A stretch of 64,000 nucleotides of DNA from Solitalea lacus (GCF_022014595.1 NZ_CP091740.1:3584200-3648199), one strand, 5' to 3'; shown: positions 9,065 to 18,494, numbered from the stretch's first letter. Notes: generated by a model not told the origin, from the sequence alone. Numbers and translations: made by a program.

Positions 9065-9549
9065 AACCAAACCTTTTTATAAAACAAAAGCCATTTAAGG
9101 CCGCGAAAACACCATTTAGTTAATTCAAATTTATTTTGAAGAACAGATCTTAACCTTTTGGGTTTTCCACAATGCAAATATGCCAATTAGACCGTTTTCT
9201 ATTTGTCACTTTATTGTAAATCAGTTTATTTAGAAAGAATATAAATAAACACGATTTATGATAGATAAGAATAAGAAACATTCATAATTAATTCTGTGAA
9301 AGTAAATTACAATTTGTTTTTTATTTTAATTTATACCTGAATACATCAACAGCAAAAATTACCAGGAAGGCAGACTTCTGCATGTTTCTGCTTTCTGCAC
9401 TTGCCGCTTTTGTTGCTTAGTAATAATCGGGCATACGACAGATCGTGGGAGGCCCGTATCATTTGGGGAGTAATTCCTTAGGAAGATCTCAAATTCTAGA
9501 ACCTGAAAAAACCATCAGAGAAGGTGAATACATTTGTAAACAAGGGTGA
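9065..9549. other. long intergenic region upstream of hemA
   Basis: This 485-base gap between ispG and hemA has no convincing gene. The hemA-proximal half (9070-9340) is very AT-rich and must carry the hemA promoter; on the minus strand CATATTTG (one mismatch to the Bacteroidota TAnnTTTG box) lies near 9175. The distal part (9360-9500) is richer in GC and contains pairable segments, for example CGGGC/GCCCG enclosing ACGA/TCGT around 9428-9460. That suggests a structured leader or small RNA, but no known family was recognised. Confidence 0.4.
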
Positions 9550-11562
9550 CTAAACGGCTGGCTCCACCCAGTCTCCATGCTCTTTAATCAGATCAATCAG
9601 CTCATCGACTGCATTTTCAGCAGGAACATTACGCTTTACCACTTCTTTTTCCTTGTACAAGGTTATTACCCCTGGCCCCGTTCCAACGTAACCATAATCT
9701 GCATCGGCCATCTCGCCAGGACCATTTACAATACAACCCATAATACCAATTTTGATTCCTTTTAAATGATCGGTTCGACTACGAATTAATTGAGTGGTTT
9801 CTTGCAAATCAAACAACGTTCTTCCGCAGGAAGGGCATGAGATATACTCGGTTTTAGAAATTCGTGTGCGTGTGGCCTGTAAAATACCAAAGGCAACAGA
9901 ATTAATAGTTTGTGTAGCTATTCCGTCTGCCTGTAACCATAAACCATCTGTTAAACCATCTGTCAGTAAAGCTCCAATATCCGTTGATGCATATAGCATA
10001 AAATCATCATCATTGATTTTATTATATGAACGCTTTATAATTACCGGAACATCCAACTGTTGGGTAAGCAAATCAAAAATGAACTGGCGCTGTTCGGCCA
10101 TTCCATGAATATTTTGTGTCGAAAGAATTAAAACTACAGTTTTATCCTTTGATAAGGTATCCACAAAACCATTGTAAACCTCATCAGACGATTCCAGGAA
10201 GATCTTAATATCAGTTTCGACAAAATTTAGCCAGTTATCTTTATTCTCCGCTTTTAAATATTCTTCTGCATTAAATAACGGATGCGCATTTTGCTTGTCT
10301 TCCAGATTTAGCCAAGTTCCGTAATTATAAATCTGCTTAAGATTTCCTGGGAAAGAAAACGAAGGCAAAGCATCTCCTAAGAAAACAAAATCAGCAGTTT
10401 GTTCAGTAAGATTGTACTTATCTAATAAGGCTGAATAATTATATCCTATTGAAGATAATGCAAACGGGTCTTTGATATTTTCTTTAGACAAATCAACAAT
10501 TACACGTGGCACATTATGTCCTCCAACATTGAGCACTTCATGTGTTTTGCGACGTTGATAAGAATACGGATCAAAGTTATTGGGAAGAATAATTTCGGGT
10601 TGATAAATAGCCTCTTCAGCCACCATTTCCAATTTTTTTGCTCGCATTTCATAGCGTTTTGCCAATGCAGACGCTACGGGAGCTTCAAACTCAGGCTCTT
10701 CAGTTAAAGAAACACGAATGGTATCACCCAAGCCATCTTCCAACAAAGTTCCAATTCCTACAGCTGATTTAATACGTCCGTCTTCACCATCACCAGCCTC
10801 AGTAACACCTAAATGTAAAGGATAGTTCATTCCTTCGGCAACCATTTTCTCAACCAGCATACGGTAGGCTTGCACCATTACTTTAGGATTACTGGCTTTC
10901 ATCGAAATCACCAGATTATGATAATCTAAATCCGAGCAAATTCGAATAAATTCCATTGCTGATTCAACCATACCCATTGGAGTATCACCGTAACGGCTCA
11001 TTATCCGGTCAGATAAAGAACCATGGTTGGTACCAATGCGCATAGCAGTACCGTACTCTTTACAGATTTTCACTAAAGGAGAAAAGCGTTGACGAATACG
11101 TTCAACTTCCTGTAAATATTCTGAATCAGTGTAATCTATTTGCTGGAATTTCTTTTTATCGATGTAATTACCCGGATTTACACGCACCTTTTCAACAATG
11201 CGGGCTGCCAGTTCAGCAGCATTAGGAGTAAAATGAATATCGGCAATTAAGGGAACATTATACCCGCGATTGCGTAATTCCTTTTTAATTTCAGCCAGGT
11301 TTTGGGCTTCCTTGATGCTTGGTGCTGTAATACGCACGTATTCACATCCCGCATCAACCATGCGTATGGTTTGTTCAACGGTAGCCAGCGTGTCCATTGT
11401 ATCGGTAGTAGTCATTGATTGTATGCGAATGGGATGATGTGCCCCCATCGCTATATCGCCAATGTTTACTTCTCGAGTCACAAAACGGGAATAAGTATTT
11501 AAAGAATTACAATACTTACCCTTTAACGCCTTAATGAAATTTAAATCTGCTACCGAATTCAT
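9550..11562 (-). CDS. ispG: 4-hydroxy-3-methylbut-2-enyl diphosphate synthase, long form
   Basis: IspG (GcpE) makes HMBPP in the non-mevalonate isoprenoid pathway using a [4Fe-4S] cluster. The 670 residues far exceed the ~370 of the E. coli enzyme. A TIM barrel (HHPIRIQSMTTTDTMDT...) is followed by an extra central domain and then the C-terminal cluster domain with SCPSCGRT and IGIMGCIVNGPGEM, which supply three cysteines and a glutamate. This three-domain layout is usual for this phylum and for plants. It is a single-gene unit beside pspC. Confidence 0.95.
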   Translation of the reverse strand: MNSVADLNFIKALKGKYCNSLNTYSRFVTREVNIGDIAMGAHHPIRIQSMTTTDTMDTLATVEQTIRMVDAGCEYVRITAPSIKEAQNLAEIKKELRNRGYNVPLIADIHFTPNAAELAARIVEKVRVNPGNYIDKKKFQQIDYTDSEYLQEVERIRQRFSPLVKICKEYGTAMRIGTNHGSLSDRIMSRYGDTPMGMVESAMEFIRICSDLDYHNLVISMKASNPKVMVQAYRMLVEKMVAEGMNYPLHLGVTEAGDGEDGRIKSAVGIGTLLEDGLGDTIRVSLTEEPEFEAPVASALAKRYEMRAKKLEMVAEEAIYQPEIILPNNFDPYSYQRRKTHEVLNVGGHNVPRVIVDLSKENIKDPFALSSIGYNYSALLDKYNLTEQTADFVFLGDALPSFSFPGNLKQIYNYGTWLNLEDKQNAHPLFNAEEYLKAENKDNWLNFVETDIKIFLESSDEVYNGFVDTLSKDKTVVLILSTQNIHGMAEQRQFIFDLLTQQLDVPVIIKRSYNKINDDDFMLYASTDIGALLTDGLTDGLWLQADGIATQTINSVAFGILQATRTRISKTEYISCPSCGRTLFDLQETTQLIRSRTDHLKGIKIGIMGCIVNGPGEMADADYGYVGTGPGVITLYKEKEVVKRNVPAENAVDELIDLIKEHGDWVEPAV

Positions 11563-11623
11563 TGTGCAAAAATAATAAAAAGGATAACAGTGAATTATTT
11601 AGGCCTTGGTTTATTTATATTGG

Positions 11624-11690
11624 AAATAAAAAAAGCCTCCACCTACGATAAAAACAACTGTTCATTAAAGTAGTTAAAGGCTTTATTTAT
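11624..11690 (-). terminator. probable terminator downstream of pspC gene
   Basis: AAAAAAAGCCT (11628-11638) pairs with AGGCTTTATTT (11678-11688), and CTAC/GTAG pair inside the loop. On the minus strand, in the direction of the pspC gene, the second arm is A/T-rich and runs into a T-tract. The loop is long, so confidence is moderate. Confidence 0.5.
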
Positions 11691-11707
11691 CTTACCTAAC
11701 CAGGCAA

Positions 11708-11905
11708 TTATTGAATAACCTTTGGCTTTTCCGGCATTACTATCCATAAAATAAGGTAAATAAGTACCCCAGTGCCAAATCCAAAGAACAAAATCAGAAA
11801 TATGATACGCATAATGGTAGGGTCCATATTAAAATATTCAGCCAAACCTGAGCATACGCCTCCAATAACTTTGTTATCCGGATTTTTATACAATCGCTTT
11901 TCCAT
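11708..11905 (-). CDS. PspC-domain membrane protein
   Basis: This 65-residue protein is a stand-alone PspC domain. It starts KRLYKNPDNKVIGGVCSGLA, followed by YFNMDPTIMRIIF and one hydrophobic helix ending in MPEKP. Such proteins sit in the inner membrane and belong to envelope-stress pathways in other bacteria. No other psp gene is near, so its role here is unknown. It lies between a dehydrogenase and ispG on the same strand. Confidence 0.9.
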   Translation of the reverse strand: MEKRLYKNPDNKVIGGVCSGLAEYFNMDPTIMRIIFLILFFGFGTGVLIYLILWIVMPEKPKVIQ

Positions 11906-11940
11906 AAATGATTTATTGTTAGTCGTTAAAAAAAAATCAG

Positions 11941-12642
11941 CTAAACTTCCCCAAGCAATGGCCGTATTAAAATTTCATCCACAACAGCTCCTTCACTCAT
12001 TTTATAAGCATTCAAAACTGCCGATGCCACATCTTCCGGTAAAACAAAACGTGATCCAGGAATAGTAGTACCCGACCAAGAGGCTGTAAGAGTTGACCCC
12101 GGTAAGACAGCAGTTACCTTTACACCTTGGTGCATTAATTCTTCGCGCAGCACTTTTGTTAGTCCCATTAATGCATACTTAGAAATACTGTATGAACCTG
12201 CAGCAACCACCGGTTTAATAGAAGCTGTTGAACAGATATTAAAAATATGCCCTTGGCCGTCTTCAATCATTCCACCGGTAAAATATTTTGAGAGATAGTA
12301 TGCCGAATACAAATTAGTGTCAATCATTTGCTCCAACATACCATCCTCTTCATCCATTACAGAACCAGGAACGTACAGGCCAACGTTGTTTACCAAAACA
12401 TCAACCTTAGCATATCTATCCAATACCTTATCAACAAAGGCAAGTAATTCATCACGATTGGAGCAATCGACCGCTTTGTATAAAATCTGAATATCAGGAT
12501 TTAGCTGCTGAAGTTGAGTACTAAATTCAACCAGCTCATTTTCATTACGGGCACAAATAGCCAAATCAAAGCCTTCTGAAGCAAAAACTTCTGCTATAGC
12601 CTTTCCAATTCCTTTTGTAGCACCTGTTATTACTGCAAGCAT
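11941..12642 (-). CDS. short-chain dehydrogenase/reductase
   Basis: This 233-residue classical SDR has the cofactor motif TGATKGIGKA at the N-terminus, the structural NNVG motif, a serine in ICSTAS, and the catalytic YSISK pair. It should reduce or oxidise a carbonyl/alcohol substrate with NAD(P)H; the substrate cannot be read from sequence. It is divergent from mlaE, with a 135-base promoter region between them. Confidence 0.88.
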   Translation of the reverse strand: MLAVITGATKGIGKAIAEVFASEGFDLAICARNENELVEFSTQLQQLNPDIQILYKAVDCSNRDELLAFVDKVLDRYAKVDVLVNNVGLYVPGSVMDEEDGMLEQMIDTNLYSAYYLSKYFTGGMIEDGQGHIFNICSTASIKPVVAAGSYSISKYALMGLTKVLREELMHQGVKVTAVLPGSTLTASWSGTTIPGSRFVLPEDVASAVLNAYKMSEGAVVDEILIRPLLGEV

Positions 12643-12777
12643 AACGTAAAAGTAAGATATTTGACTTAAAGTTACACATCCTCAATAAAGAGTTGCTTAT
12701 TTTCCAGCTATGCCGGGAACCAAGAACTATGGAATTAAGGACTGAATAATTTTCACTATTTTCGCAAAAATTATTTT

Positions 12778-13512
12778 ATGCTGTTCTACCATTTAGGAAA
12801 GTACGTTTTATTGATGAAAGCGGCGTTGAAACGCCCTGAAAAATGGAGTTTTTACTGGAAAGAAATTGCCCGTGAAATGGTTTCCATAGGTGTAGGCTCA
12901 TTGGGAATCATTAGCATTATTTCAGTTTTTATGGGAGCAGTAACTTCCGTACAAACCGCATTTCAGCTAATCAGCAATTTAATTTCACTTTCGGTAATTG
13001 GACAAATTACCCGTGATAATTCAATTCTGGAGTTAAGCCCGACCATTGGTGCCTTAGTATTAGCCGGAAAAACAGGCTCAAATATTGCTTCACAAATAGG
13101 AACCATGCGTGTTACTGAACAAATTGATGCGCTTGAGGTTATGGGCGTTAATTCCCCGGGATACCTTATCTTTCCTAAAATCATTGCCGGTGTAACGATG
13201 ATCCCGCTGCTGGTTATTATCTCAATAACACTCAGTATTTTGGGAGGTGGCATTGCAGGAGTTTTGTCTGGAGCATTATCACAAGCTGATTATATTTCTG
13301 GTGTACAGGCCGAATTTAACAACGTCATTTTGGTGGCCGGTATGGTAAAATCAATTATTTATGCATTTATTATTACTTCGGTTTCGGCTTACCAAGGGTT
13401 TTACACCAATGGAGGCGCCTTGGAAGTGGGAGAATCAAGTACCCGTGCGGTAGTAGTAAGTTGTATTTTAATTTTGTGTGCTGACTACATTGTAGCCCAA
13501 CTGTTATTATGA
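12778..13512 (+). CDS. mlaE: MlaE-family phospholipid transporter permease
   Basis: This 244-residue inner-membrane permease of the Mla/Mce-type ABC system has five or six hydrophobic segments. It shows the family features FMGAVTSVQTAFQ and SPTIGALVLAGKTGSNIASQIGTMRVTEQIDALEVMG (residues about 81-121). It moves phospholipids between the inner and outer membranes, with an MCE-domain protein as periplasmic partner. Its stop overlaps the start of the ATPase gene by 4 bases. No MCE-domain gene lies in the window. Confidence 0.92.
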   Translation: MLFYHLGKYVLLMKAALKRPEKWSFYWKEIAREMVSIGVGSLGIISIISVFMGAVTSVQTAFQLISNLISLSVIGQITRDNSILELSPTIGALVLAGKTGSNIASQIGTMRVTEQIDALEVMGVNSPGYLIFPKIIAGVTMIPLLVIISITLSILGGGIAGVLSGALSQADYISGVQAEFNNVILVAGMVKSIIYAFIITSVSAYQGFYTNGGALEVGESSTRAVVVSCILILCADYIVAQLLL

Positions 13513-14255
13513 TAGAAATTAAAGACATCAGAAAATCATTTGACGACAAAGAGATATTGAAAGGAATTTCTGCAACTTTCAAATCGGGCTCTTGCAATAT
13601 GATTATCGGAGGTAGTGGATCAGGAAAAACGACTCTGATTAAGTGCATGGTTGGATTACACGAAGTAAATTCAGGAGAAGTACTGTATGATAACCGTGAT
13701 TTTACTAAACTGAATTTTGAAGAACGTATTCCTATCCGGAAAGAAATTGGAATGCTGTTTCAAGGTTCGGCCTTATTTGACTCACTCACAGTTCAGGACA
13801 ATGTGATGTTTGCCTTAAATATGTTTACTGAAATGAGTTATGCAGAAAAACTGGAACGTGTAAACTTTTGTTTGCATCGTGTTAACCTCGAAAATGTAAA
13901 CAATAAGTTTCCGGCAGAGCTTTCAGGAGGGATGAAGAAACGTGTGGGCATTGCTCGGGCTATTGCAATGAAACCCAAGTATCTTTATTGCGATGAACCT
14001 AACTCCGGCCTTGACCCAAAAACTTCAATAGTAATTGATAACCTCATTCAGGAAATTACAGATGAGTTTAAAATTACCACCATTGTAAACACCCATGATA
14101 TGAACTCGGTTATGGAAATTGGAGACAATATTGTGTTTTTGCATCAAGGACAAAAGTGGTGGGAAGGCAGCAATAAGGAAATAACGCATACAGACAACGG
14201 AGAACTAAACGAATTCGTTTTTGCTTCAAAACACTTCAAAGAGTTACAAAAGTAA
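13509..14255 (+). CDS. mlaF: MlaF-type ABC transporter ATPase
   Basis: This 248-residue ABC ATPase has Walker A GGSGSGKTT, signature LSGGMKKRVGIARA, Walker B YLYCDEP and the switch histidine in VNTHDM. The MKKR variant of the signature is typical of Mla/organic-solvent-resistance transporters. It is translationally coupled to mlaE by a 4-base overlap and powers that permease. Confidence 0.92.
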   Translation: MIEIKDIRKSFDDKEILKGISATFKSGSCNMIIGGSGSGKTTLIKCMVGLHEVNSGEVLYDNRDFTKLNFEERIPIRKEIGMLFQGSALFDSLTVQDNVMFALNMFTEMSYAEKLERVNFCLHRVNLENVNNKFPAELSGGMKKRVGIARAIAMKPKYLYCDEPNSGLDPKTSIVIDNLIQEITDEFKITTIVNTHDMNSVMEIGDNIVFLHQGQKWWEGSNKEITHTDNGELNEFVFASKHFKELQK

Positions 14256-14356
14256 TGATTGAGATTTTGAGAAATCGATTTAAGCAATAACCATTCAGTG
14301 CAAACTGTTTTCTCGCATAATATTCAAATTATCTAATTAACTAATCATCAAAATAA

Positions 14357-15238
14357 ATGATAAACCTCCTTACTCCAACGCATTGGAAAGATTATGAGCT
14401 GATTGATTGCGGTAATTTCGAAAAACTGGAGCGTTTTGGAAAATATATACTTATCCGTCCTGAACCCCAGGCTGTTTGGGACAAAACCTTAAGCGAAGGT
14501 GAATGGCAAAAACTTCATCATATAAAGTTTAAAGGACGCACAGCTACTTCGGGTGATTGGTCTAAGAAAGACAAAGCCCTACCCGATCGCTGGCATATTG
14601 AATACAAAACCAAAGACCTCGATCTGAAGTTTCGATTGGGTTTAACATCATTTAAGCATGTTGGTATTTTTCCTGAACAGGCAGCCAACTGGGATTACAT
14701 TGCTGAATCCATTAAAATGATGAAAACTCCTCAACCAAAATTCCTGAATATATTCGCCTATACAGGAGGAGCCTCTATTGCGGCCCGAAATGCCGGAGCT
14801 GACACCACTCATGTCGACTCTATTAAACAGGTAGTTACCTGGGCCAATGAAAACATGGAACTTTCAGGCTTGAGCGATATTCGCTGGGTAGTAGAAGATG
14901 CTTTGAAGTATGTTCAGCGTGAGGTTAAACGCGGAAAAAAATACAATGGCATTATTTTGGACCCTCCGGCCTATGGCAACGGGCCAAAAGGCGAAAAATG
15001 GAAGCTGGAAGATCAGATCAATGAAATGATGAAGGATGTGGTAAAACTTTTAGATGAAGAAGAACACTTCCTTATTTTAAATACTTACTCCTTAGGCTTT
15101 TCCTCTTTAATAGTTGAGAATCTTATTCATTCTGCATTCCCTTCTGTTAAAAACTTTGATATTGGCGAATTATACCTTCAAGCCACAGCTGGCTGTAAAC
15201 TTCCATTGGGAGTTTGGGGTAAATTCAGATCATTTTAA
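14357..15238 (+). CDS. class I SAM-dependent rRNA methyltransferase-like protein
   Basis: This 293-residue protein has an N-terminal RNA-binding-like part and a Rossmann methyltransferase domain from about 110. Motif I is LNIFAYTGGASIAA and the catalytic motif is ILDPPAYGNG. The DPPxYG motif and order resemble the RlmI/RlmK group, which methylates 23S rRNA, but it is shorter and lacks the PUA domain. A tRNA or rRNA target is probable; the exact base is not known. It is transcribed alone, 101 bases after mlaF. Confidence 0.8.
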   Translation: MINLLTPTHWKDYELIDCGNFEKLERFGKYILIRPEPQAVWDKTLSEGEWQKLHHIKFKGRTATSGDWSKKDKALPDRWHIEYKTKDLDLKFRLGLTSFKHVGIFPEQAANWDYIAESIKMMKTPQPKFLNIFAYTGGASIAARNAGADTTHVDSIKQVVTWANENMELSGLSDIRWVVEDALKYVQREVKRGKKYNGIILDPPAYGNGPKGEKWKLEDQINEMMKDVVKLLDEEEHFLILNTYSLGFSSLIVENLIHSAFPSVKNFDIGELYLQATAGCKLPLGVWGKFRSF

Positions 15239-15283
15239 ATACGAAACCACTTCTGTCGGCTTTTTTTCACCTGATATTTTTAT

Positions 15284-15326
15284 GGGTTACAATGATTTTC
15301 AAACAAAATGAAAATCATTGTAACCC
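15284..15326. repeat. perfect 17-bp inverted repeat
   Basis: GGGTTACAATGATTTTC (15284-15300) is exactly mirrored at 15310-15326 across a 9-base loop. It lies 45 bases after the methyltransferase stop and lacks a T-run downstream. It may serve as a terminator or RNA-stability hairpin, or be a dispersed palindrome. Confidence 0.85.
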
Positions 15327-15460
15327 TATGCATATTTCCCTCGTAAACGCCTAAAAACCACTCCAAAAACCAAACTATTTCAAGTTAGTTGTTTATGCTT
15401 TTTGAAAAGCATATTTGAAGTAGTTCGGGCTGGCAAAAAATTATTATTTACACCCAACCC

Positions 15461-16519
15461 ATGCATTTAAAAAAAAGAAACTTAACGAACGCTCTGCTTT
15501 TAGCGTCTTTATCATCACTAACATTATTCAATAGTTGCGAAAGTTCATCCGGCAAAACTTCTAGCGCAATATCTTCAGGAGCAAATGCCTCTGCTAATGC
15601 CGATGCAAAAAATCTGAAGGGAGGAACTTCAACTTCTGCCCAACCGGCAGAGGATCCCGAAGATAAAATTCCTTATCAACCTATTACCATTGATACTGCA
15701 GGAAAATGGGTAGTAAAAGGCCCAAAACCTAAAGAAAATGCAATACTTCCTAATTATCGTATTGTTGCCTACTATGGTAATCTGTATTCGAAAAAAATGG
15801 GGATTTTAGGCGAACTTCCTCCAAAAGAGATGTTGGCTAAATTAAATGGTGAAGCAAAAAAATGGGCTGCCGCAGATCCTAGCACCCCTGTAAAGCCAGC
15901 ACTACATTTAATTGTTGTAACCGCTCAAGGCCAACCTGGGAAAGCCGGAAAATACCGTTTACGTATGCCTTTCAAAATGATCGACTCGGTTTTAGTTATG
16001 GCTAAAAGTATAAATGCTGAGGTATTTTTGGATGTGCAAGTTGGATTAGGTACCCTGCAAGAAGAGTTACCTCCATTAGAGCAATACCTTAAATTACCAA
16101 ACGTGCATTTAGGTATCGATCCTGAGTTTTCAATGAAATCAGGACATGCCCCTGGTAAACGTATTGGAACTTTTGATGCTGCAGATATTAATTATGCTAG
16201 TGATTTCTTAACTAATCTGGTAAGAACAAATAACCTTCCTCCAAAAATGTTAATTGTACACCGTTTTACAAGGAAAATGGTGACTAATTCGCAAAACATC
16301 AAATTAAACCGCGATATACAAATAGTAATGCATATGGACGGATGGGGACCGGCAACATTAAAGCGTGACACTTACAGAAGTTACATTTATAAAGAGCCAG
16401 TTCAATATACCGGGTTTAAATTATTCTATAAAAATGATATTAAATGCGGAAAGCCAATTATGGAACCGTCCGATGTTTTAGCTCTTTATCCAAAACCTAT
16501 TTACATTCAGTATCAATAA
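15461..16519 (+). CDS. putative lipoprotein of unknown function
   Basis: This 352-residue protein begins with a lipoprotein signal peptide (lipobox LFNSC, cysteine at about residue 26), then a Ser/Ala/Gly-rich linker to about residue 60. The globular part has alternating strands and helices: RIVAYYGNLYSKKMG, LHLIVVTA, AEVFLDVQVG, VHLGIDPEFSMK, MLIVHRF, IQIVMHMDGWG. That order resembles a TIM barrel of the glycosidase-like type, but I see no definite catalytic motif. It is probably outer-membrane anchored. It is transcribed alone and has its own terminator. Confidence 0.75.
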   Translation: MHLKKRNLTNALLLASLSSLTLFNSCESSSGKTSSAISSGANASANADAKNLKGGTSTSAQPAEDPEDKIPYQPITIDTAGKWVVKGPKPKENAILPNYRIVAYYGNLYSKKMGILGELPPKEMLAKLNGEAKKWAAADPSTPVKPALHLIVVTAQGQPGKAGKYRLRMPFKMIDSVLVMAKSINAEVFLDVQVGLGTLQEELPPLEQYLKLPNVHLGIDPEFSMKSGHAPGKRIGTFDAADINYASDFLTNLVRTNNLPPKMLIVHRFTRKMVTNSQNIKLNRDIQIVMHMDGWGPATLKRDTYRSYIYKEPVQYTGFKLFYKNDIKCGKPIMEPSDVLALYPKPIYIQYQ

Positions 16520-16564
16520 TACATGACCCTAGCCAATTGGCCAGGATTCATTTTTAAGAATTAT

Positions 16565-16599
16565 AAAAAGCCTGTAGTTTTTGAACTGCAGGCTTTTTA
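16565..16599 (+). terminator. rho-independent terminator
   Basis: AAAAAGCCTGTAGT and ACTGCAGGCTTTTT form a stem with one mismatch and a short T-rich loop. The T-run TTTTT ends the stem. It follows the lipoprotein gene. Confidence 0.85.
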
Positions 16600-16634
16600 T
16601 ATTTAGCTAGCAACCTTCACCGCTTTTCAAATTG

Positions 16635-18209
16635 ATGAAAAAATTATTACTCATTTACCTTGTTGCTCTTGCTCCATTTGTAAGTAAAGCACAAGCCCAT
16701 TATGATATAGTGCTAATCAACGGAAGAGTTGTTGATGGCACAGGAAATCCTTGGTTTAAGGCTGATGTGGGAATATCAAAAGGTAAAATTGTGAAGATTG
16801 GTCAAATAGATACTACCAAAGCCAAAAAAGTAATTAACGTAAATAATCGAATAGTCGCCCCCGGTTTTATTGACATACATACTCATATTGAAGGCGATGA
16901 AGAGAAAACTCCCACTGCTGATAATTTTATTTATGATGGCGTAACATCGGTTATAACCGGTAATTGTGGCAGCTCCGAGGTGGACCTTGAAAAGTATTTT
17001 AACTTCCTAACTAAGCTTAAAACCTCGGTCAATATAGGCGCATTAATTGGGCAAGGAAGCGTTAGAGCTCATGTAATGAATACCTCAAGCGCCCCCCCAA
17101 CAACAGAACAACAAATGGCAATGGAAGAGCTAGTTGAAAAAGCAATGAAAGATGGGGCCATGGGTCTTTCCACCGGTTTAATTTATGTTCCCGGCATCTA
17201 CTCCAGTACTGAAGAAATAGTTGGTCTTGCTAAAGTTGCAAAAAAATATGGCGGCATTTACGCCACCCATATGCGCAGTGAAACAGCCCAAGTTTTTGAG
17301 GCCATTAACGAGGCCATAACTATCGGAAAGCTGGCTGATATCCCGGTGCAAATTTCACACTTAAAAGTTGGCCGCCCTAACTGGAATCGGTCACTTGAAA
17401 CCTTAAAAATGATAGACTCTGCTCGGGCAATGGGTCTGGACGTTACTTGTGATCAATACCCTTATTCGGCCAGTAGCACCTCCCTCCGATCGTTGATTCC
17501 AACCTGGGCACTAACACAAAACGACAGCACATTCCAAAAGCGTATTACCGACCCTCCTATGAAAAAGAAAATAGTTGACGAAATGTTAAGTGATGCAGCC
17601 CGGAGAGGCAATACTGATTTTTCGTATGCAGTAATTGCTTTTTGCAATGCAGATACCACCTTGAACGGAAAAAGTATTTCGCAAGTAAACAAACTAAAAG
17701 GGAGACCTCAAACATTAGAAGCCGAAATCAATACCATTTTAGAGCTTGTGAATGAGGGTTGGGTTCAAATGGTTTTTCATGGAATGAATGAAGGCGATAT
17801 TGAAACCATTATGAAGTATCCGTTTACTATTGTAGCCAGTGATGGAAGCATACGTGAATTTGGCAAAGGAATGCCACATCCGCGTAGTTATGGAACCAAT
17901 GCACGGGTATTAGGCAAATATGTTAGAGAAAAAGAATTAATTAAACTGGAGGATGCAATTAAAAGAATGACCTCCGCTCCTGCACAACGTTTCAATCTTA
18001 AAAATAAAGGATTAATACGACCAGGTATGGATGCTGATATTGTAGTATTTGACGATAAGAACATCGATGACTTATCAACTTATGATTCGCCACATGCCTA
18101 CTCAACAGGAGTTGAATATGTATTGGTAAACGGAAACATTACATTGAAAGAAGGTAAACATACTGGAGTTAGAAATGGACAGATCTTATACGGTCCAGGT
18201 AAGAAATAA
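16635..18209 (+). CDS. secreted N-acyl-D-amino-acid deacylase (D-aminoacylase)
   Basis: This amidohydrolase-fold protein of 524 residues has a signal peptide (MKKLLLIYLVALAPFVSKAQA). Metal-site motifs are IDIHTHIEGDE near the N-terminus, ATHMRSE, QISHLKVG and the late IVASDGS. The NGRVVDGTGNPWFKADVG start and APAQRFNLKNKGLIRPGMDADIVVFD end are typical of D-aminoacylases, which release D-amino acids from N-acyl derivatives. An in-frame TTG lies one codon earlier; I chose the ATG at 16635. The signal peptide points to the periplasm. Confidence 0.88.
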   Translation: MKKLLLIYLVALAPFVSKAQAHYDIVLINGRVVDGTGNPWFKADVGISKGKIVKIGQIDTTKAKKVINVNNRIVAPGFIDIHTHIEGDEEKTPTADNFIYDGVTSVITGNCGSSEVDLEKYFNFLTKLKTSVNIGALIGQGSVRAHVMNTSSAPPTTEQQMAMEELVEKAMKDGAMGLSTGLIYVPGIYSSTEEIVGLAKVAKKYGGIYATHMRSETAQVFEAINEAITIGKLADIPVQISHLKVGRPNWNRSLETLKMIDSARAMGLDVTCDQYPYSASSTSLRSLIPTWALTQNDSTFQKRITDPPMKKKIVDEMLSDAARRGNTDFSYAVIAFCNADTTLNGKSISQVNKLKGRPQTLEAEINTILELVNEGWVQMVFHGMNEGDIETIMKYPFTIVASDGSIREFGKGMPHPRSYGTNARVLGKYVREKELIKLEDAIKRMTSAPAQRFNLKNKGLIRPGMDADIVVFDDKNIDDLSTYDSPHAYSTGVEYVLVNGNITLKEGKHTGVRNGQILYGPGKK

Positions 18210-18238
18210 CAATAGATTTTTCCTTACTGATTACAAAA

Positions 18239-18266
18239 ACGGAGGTCGTTTCTCAACGACCTCCGT
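18239..18266. terminator. bidirectional terminator hairpin
   Basis: ACGGAGGTCGTT (18239-18250) is perfectly mirrored at 18255-18266 across a TCTC loop, between two convergent genes. The flanks are AT-rich but without a long T-run, so it may act on both strands. Confidence 0.7.
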
Positions 18267-18296
18267 AATATTATTCAATTTAAACGTTGATACTTA

Positions 18297-18494
18297 TTAC
18301 TTCTTGGTTTCGGCAGCTACCTTAATCAGCGAATACGCAAATAGTAAAATTAAGCCCATTAATAAAATGGTACTTAAAAGGATCAACATATTCGCACCCG
18401 GCAGGCCTAAAAACTTTAAAGAAGCACCTGCAATAAGTGAAATTAGGCAGGCAAAAGCTGGAAAAAGTAGAGTTTGTCTCATGTTTTGGTTCAA
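18297..18494 (-). CDS. small two-helix membrane protein
   Basis: This 65-residue protein has two hydrophobic helices (about 8-30 and 34-60) and a charged KVAAETKK tail. It resembles the next upstream small membrane protein in layout (a LPGA/FPGN turn between helices). Function unknown. It is one of two possible minus-strand frames here; this one has the better membrane-protein pattern and ends just before the terminator hairpin. Confidence 0.55.
   Translation of the reverse strand: MNQNMRQTLLFPAFACLISLIAGASLKFLGLPGANMLILLSTILLMGLILLFAYSLIKVAAETKK

Noticed and set aside
9361-9480. Considered as SRP RNA or tmRNA
   Set aside because: TTACCAGG followed by GGCAGA looks superficially like SRP RNA, but the conserved GGAAGGAAGCAG loop and a full helix are missing; no tmRNA tag or tRNA-like ends are present.
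9325-9550. Open frame of about 60 codons on the plus strand ending at the TGA near 9550
   Set aside because: No start codon, odd composition (many Cys) and no recognisable motif; more likely part of a structured non-coding region.
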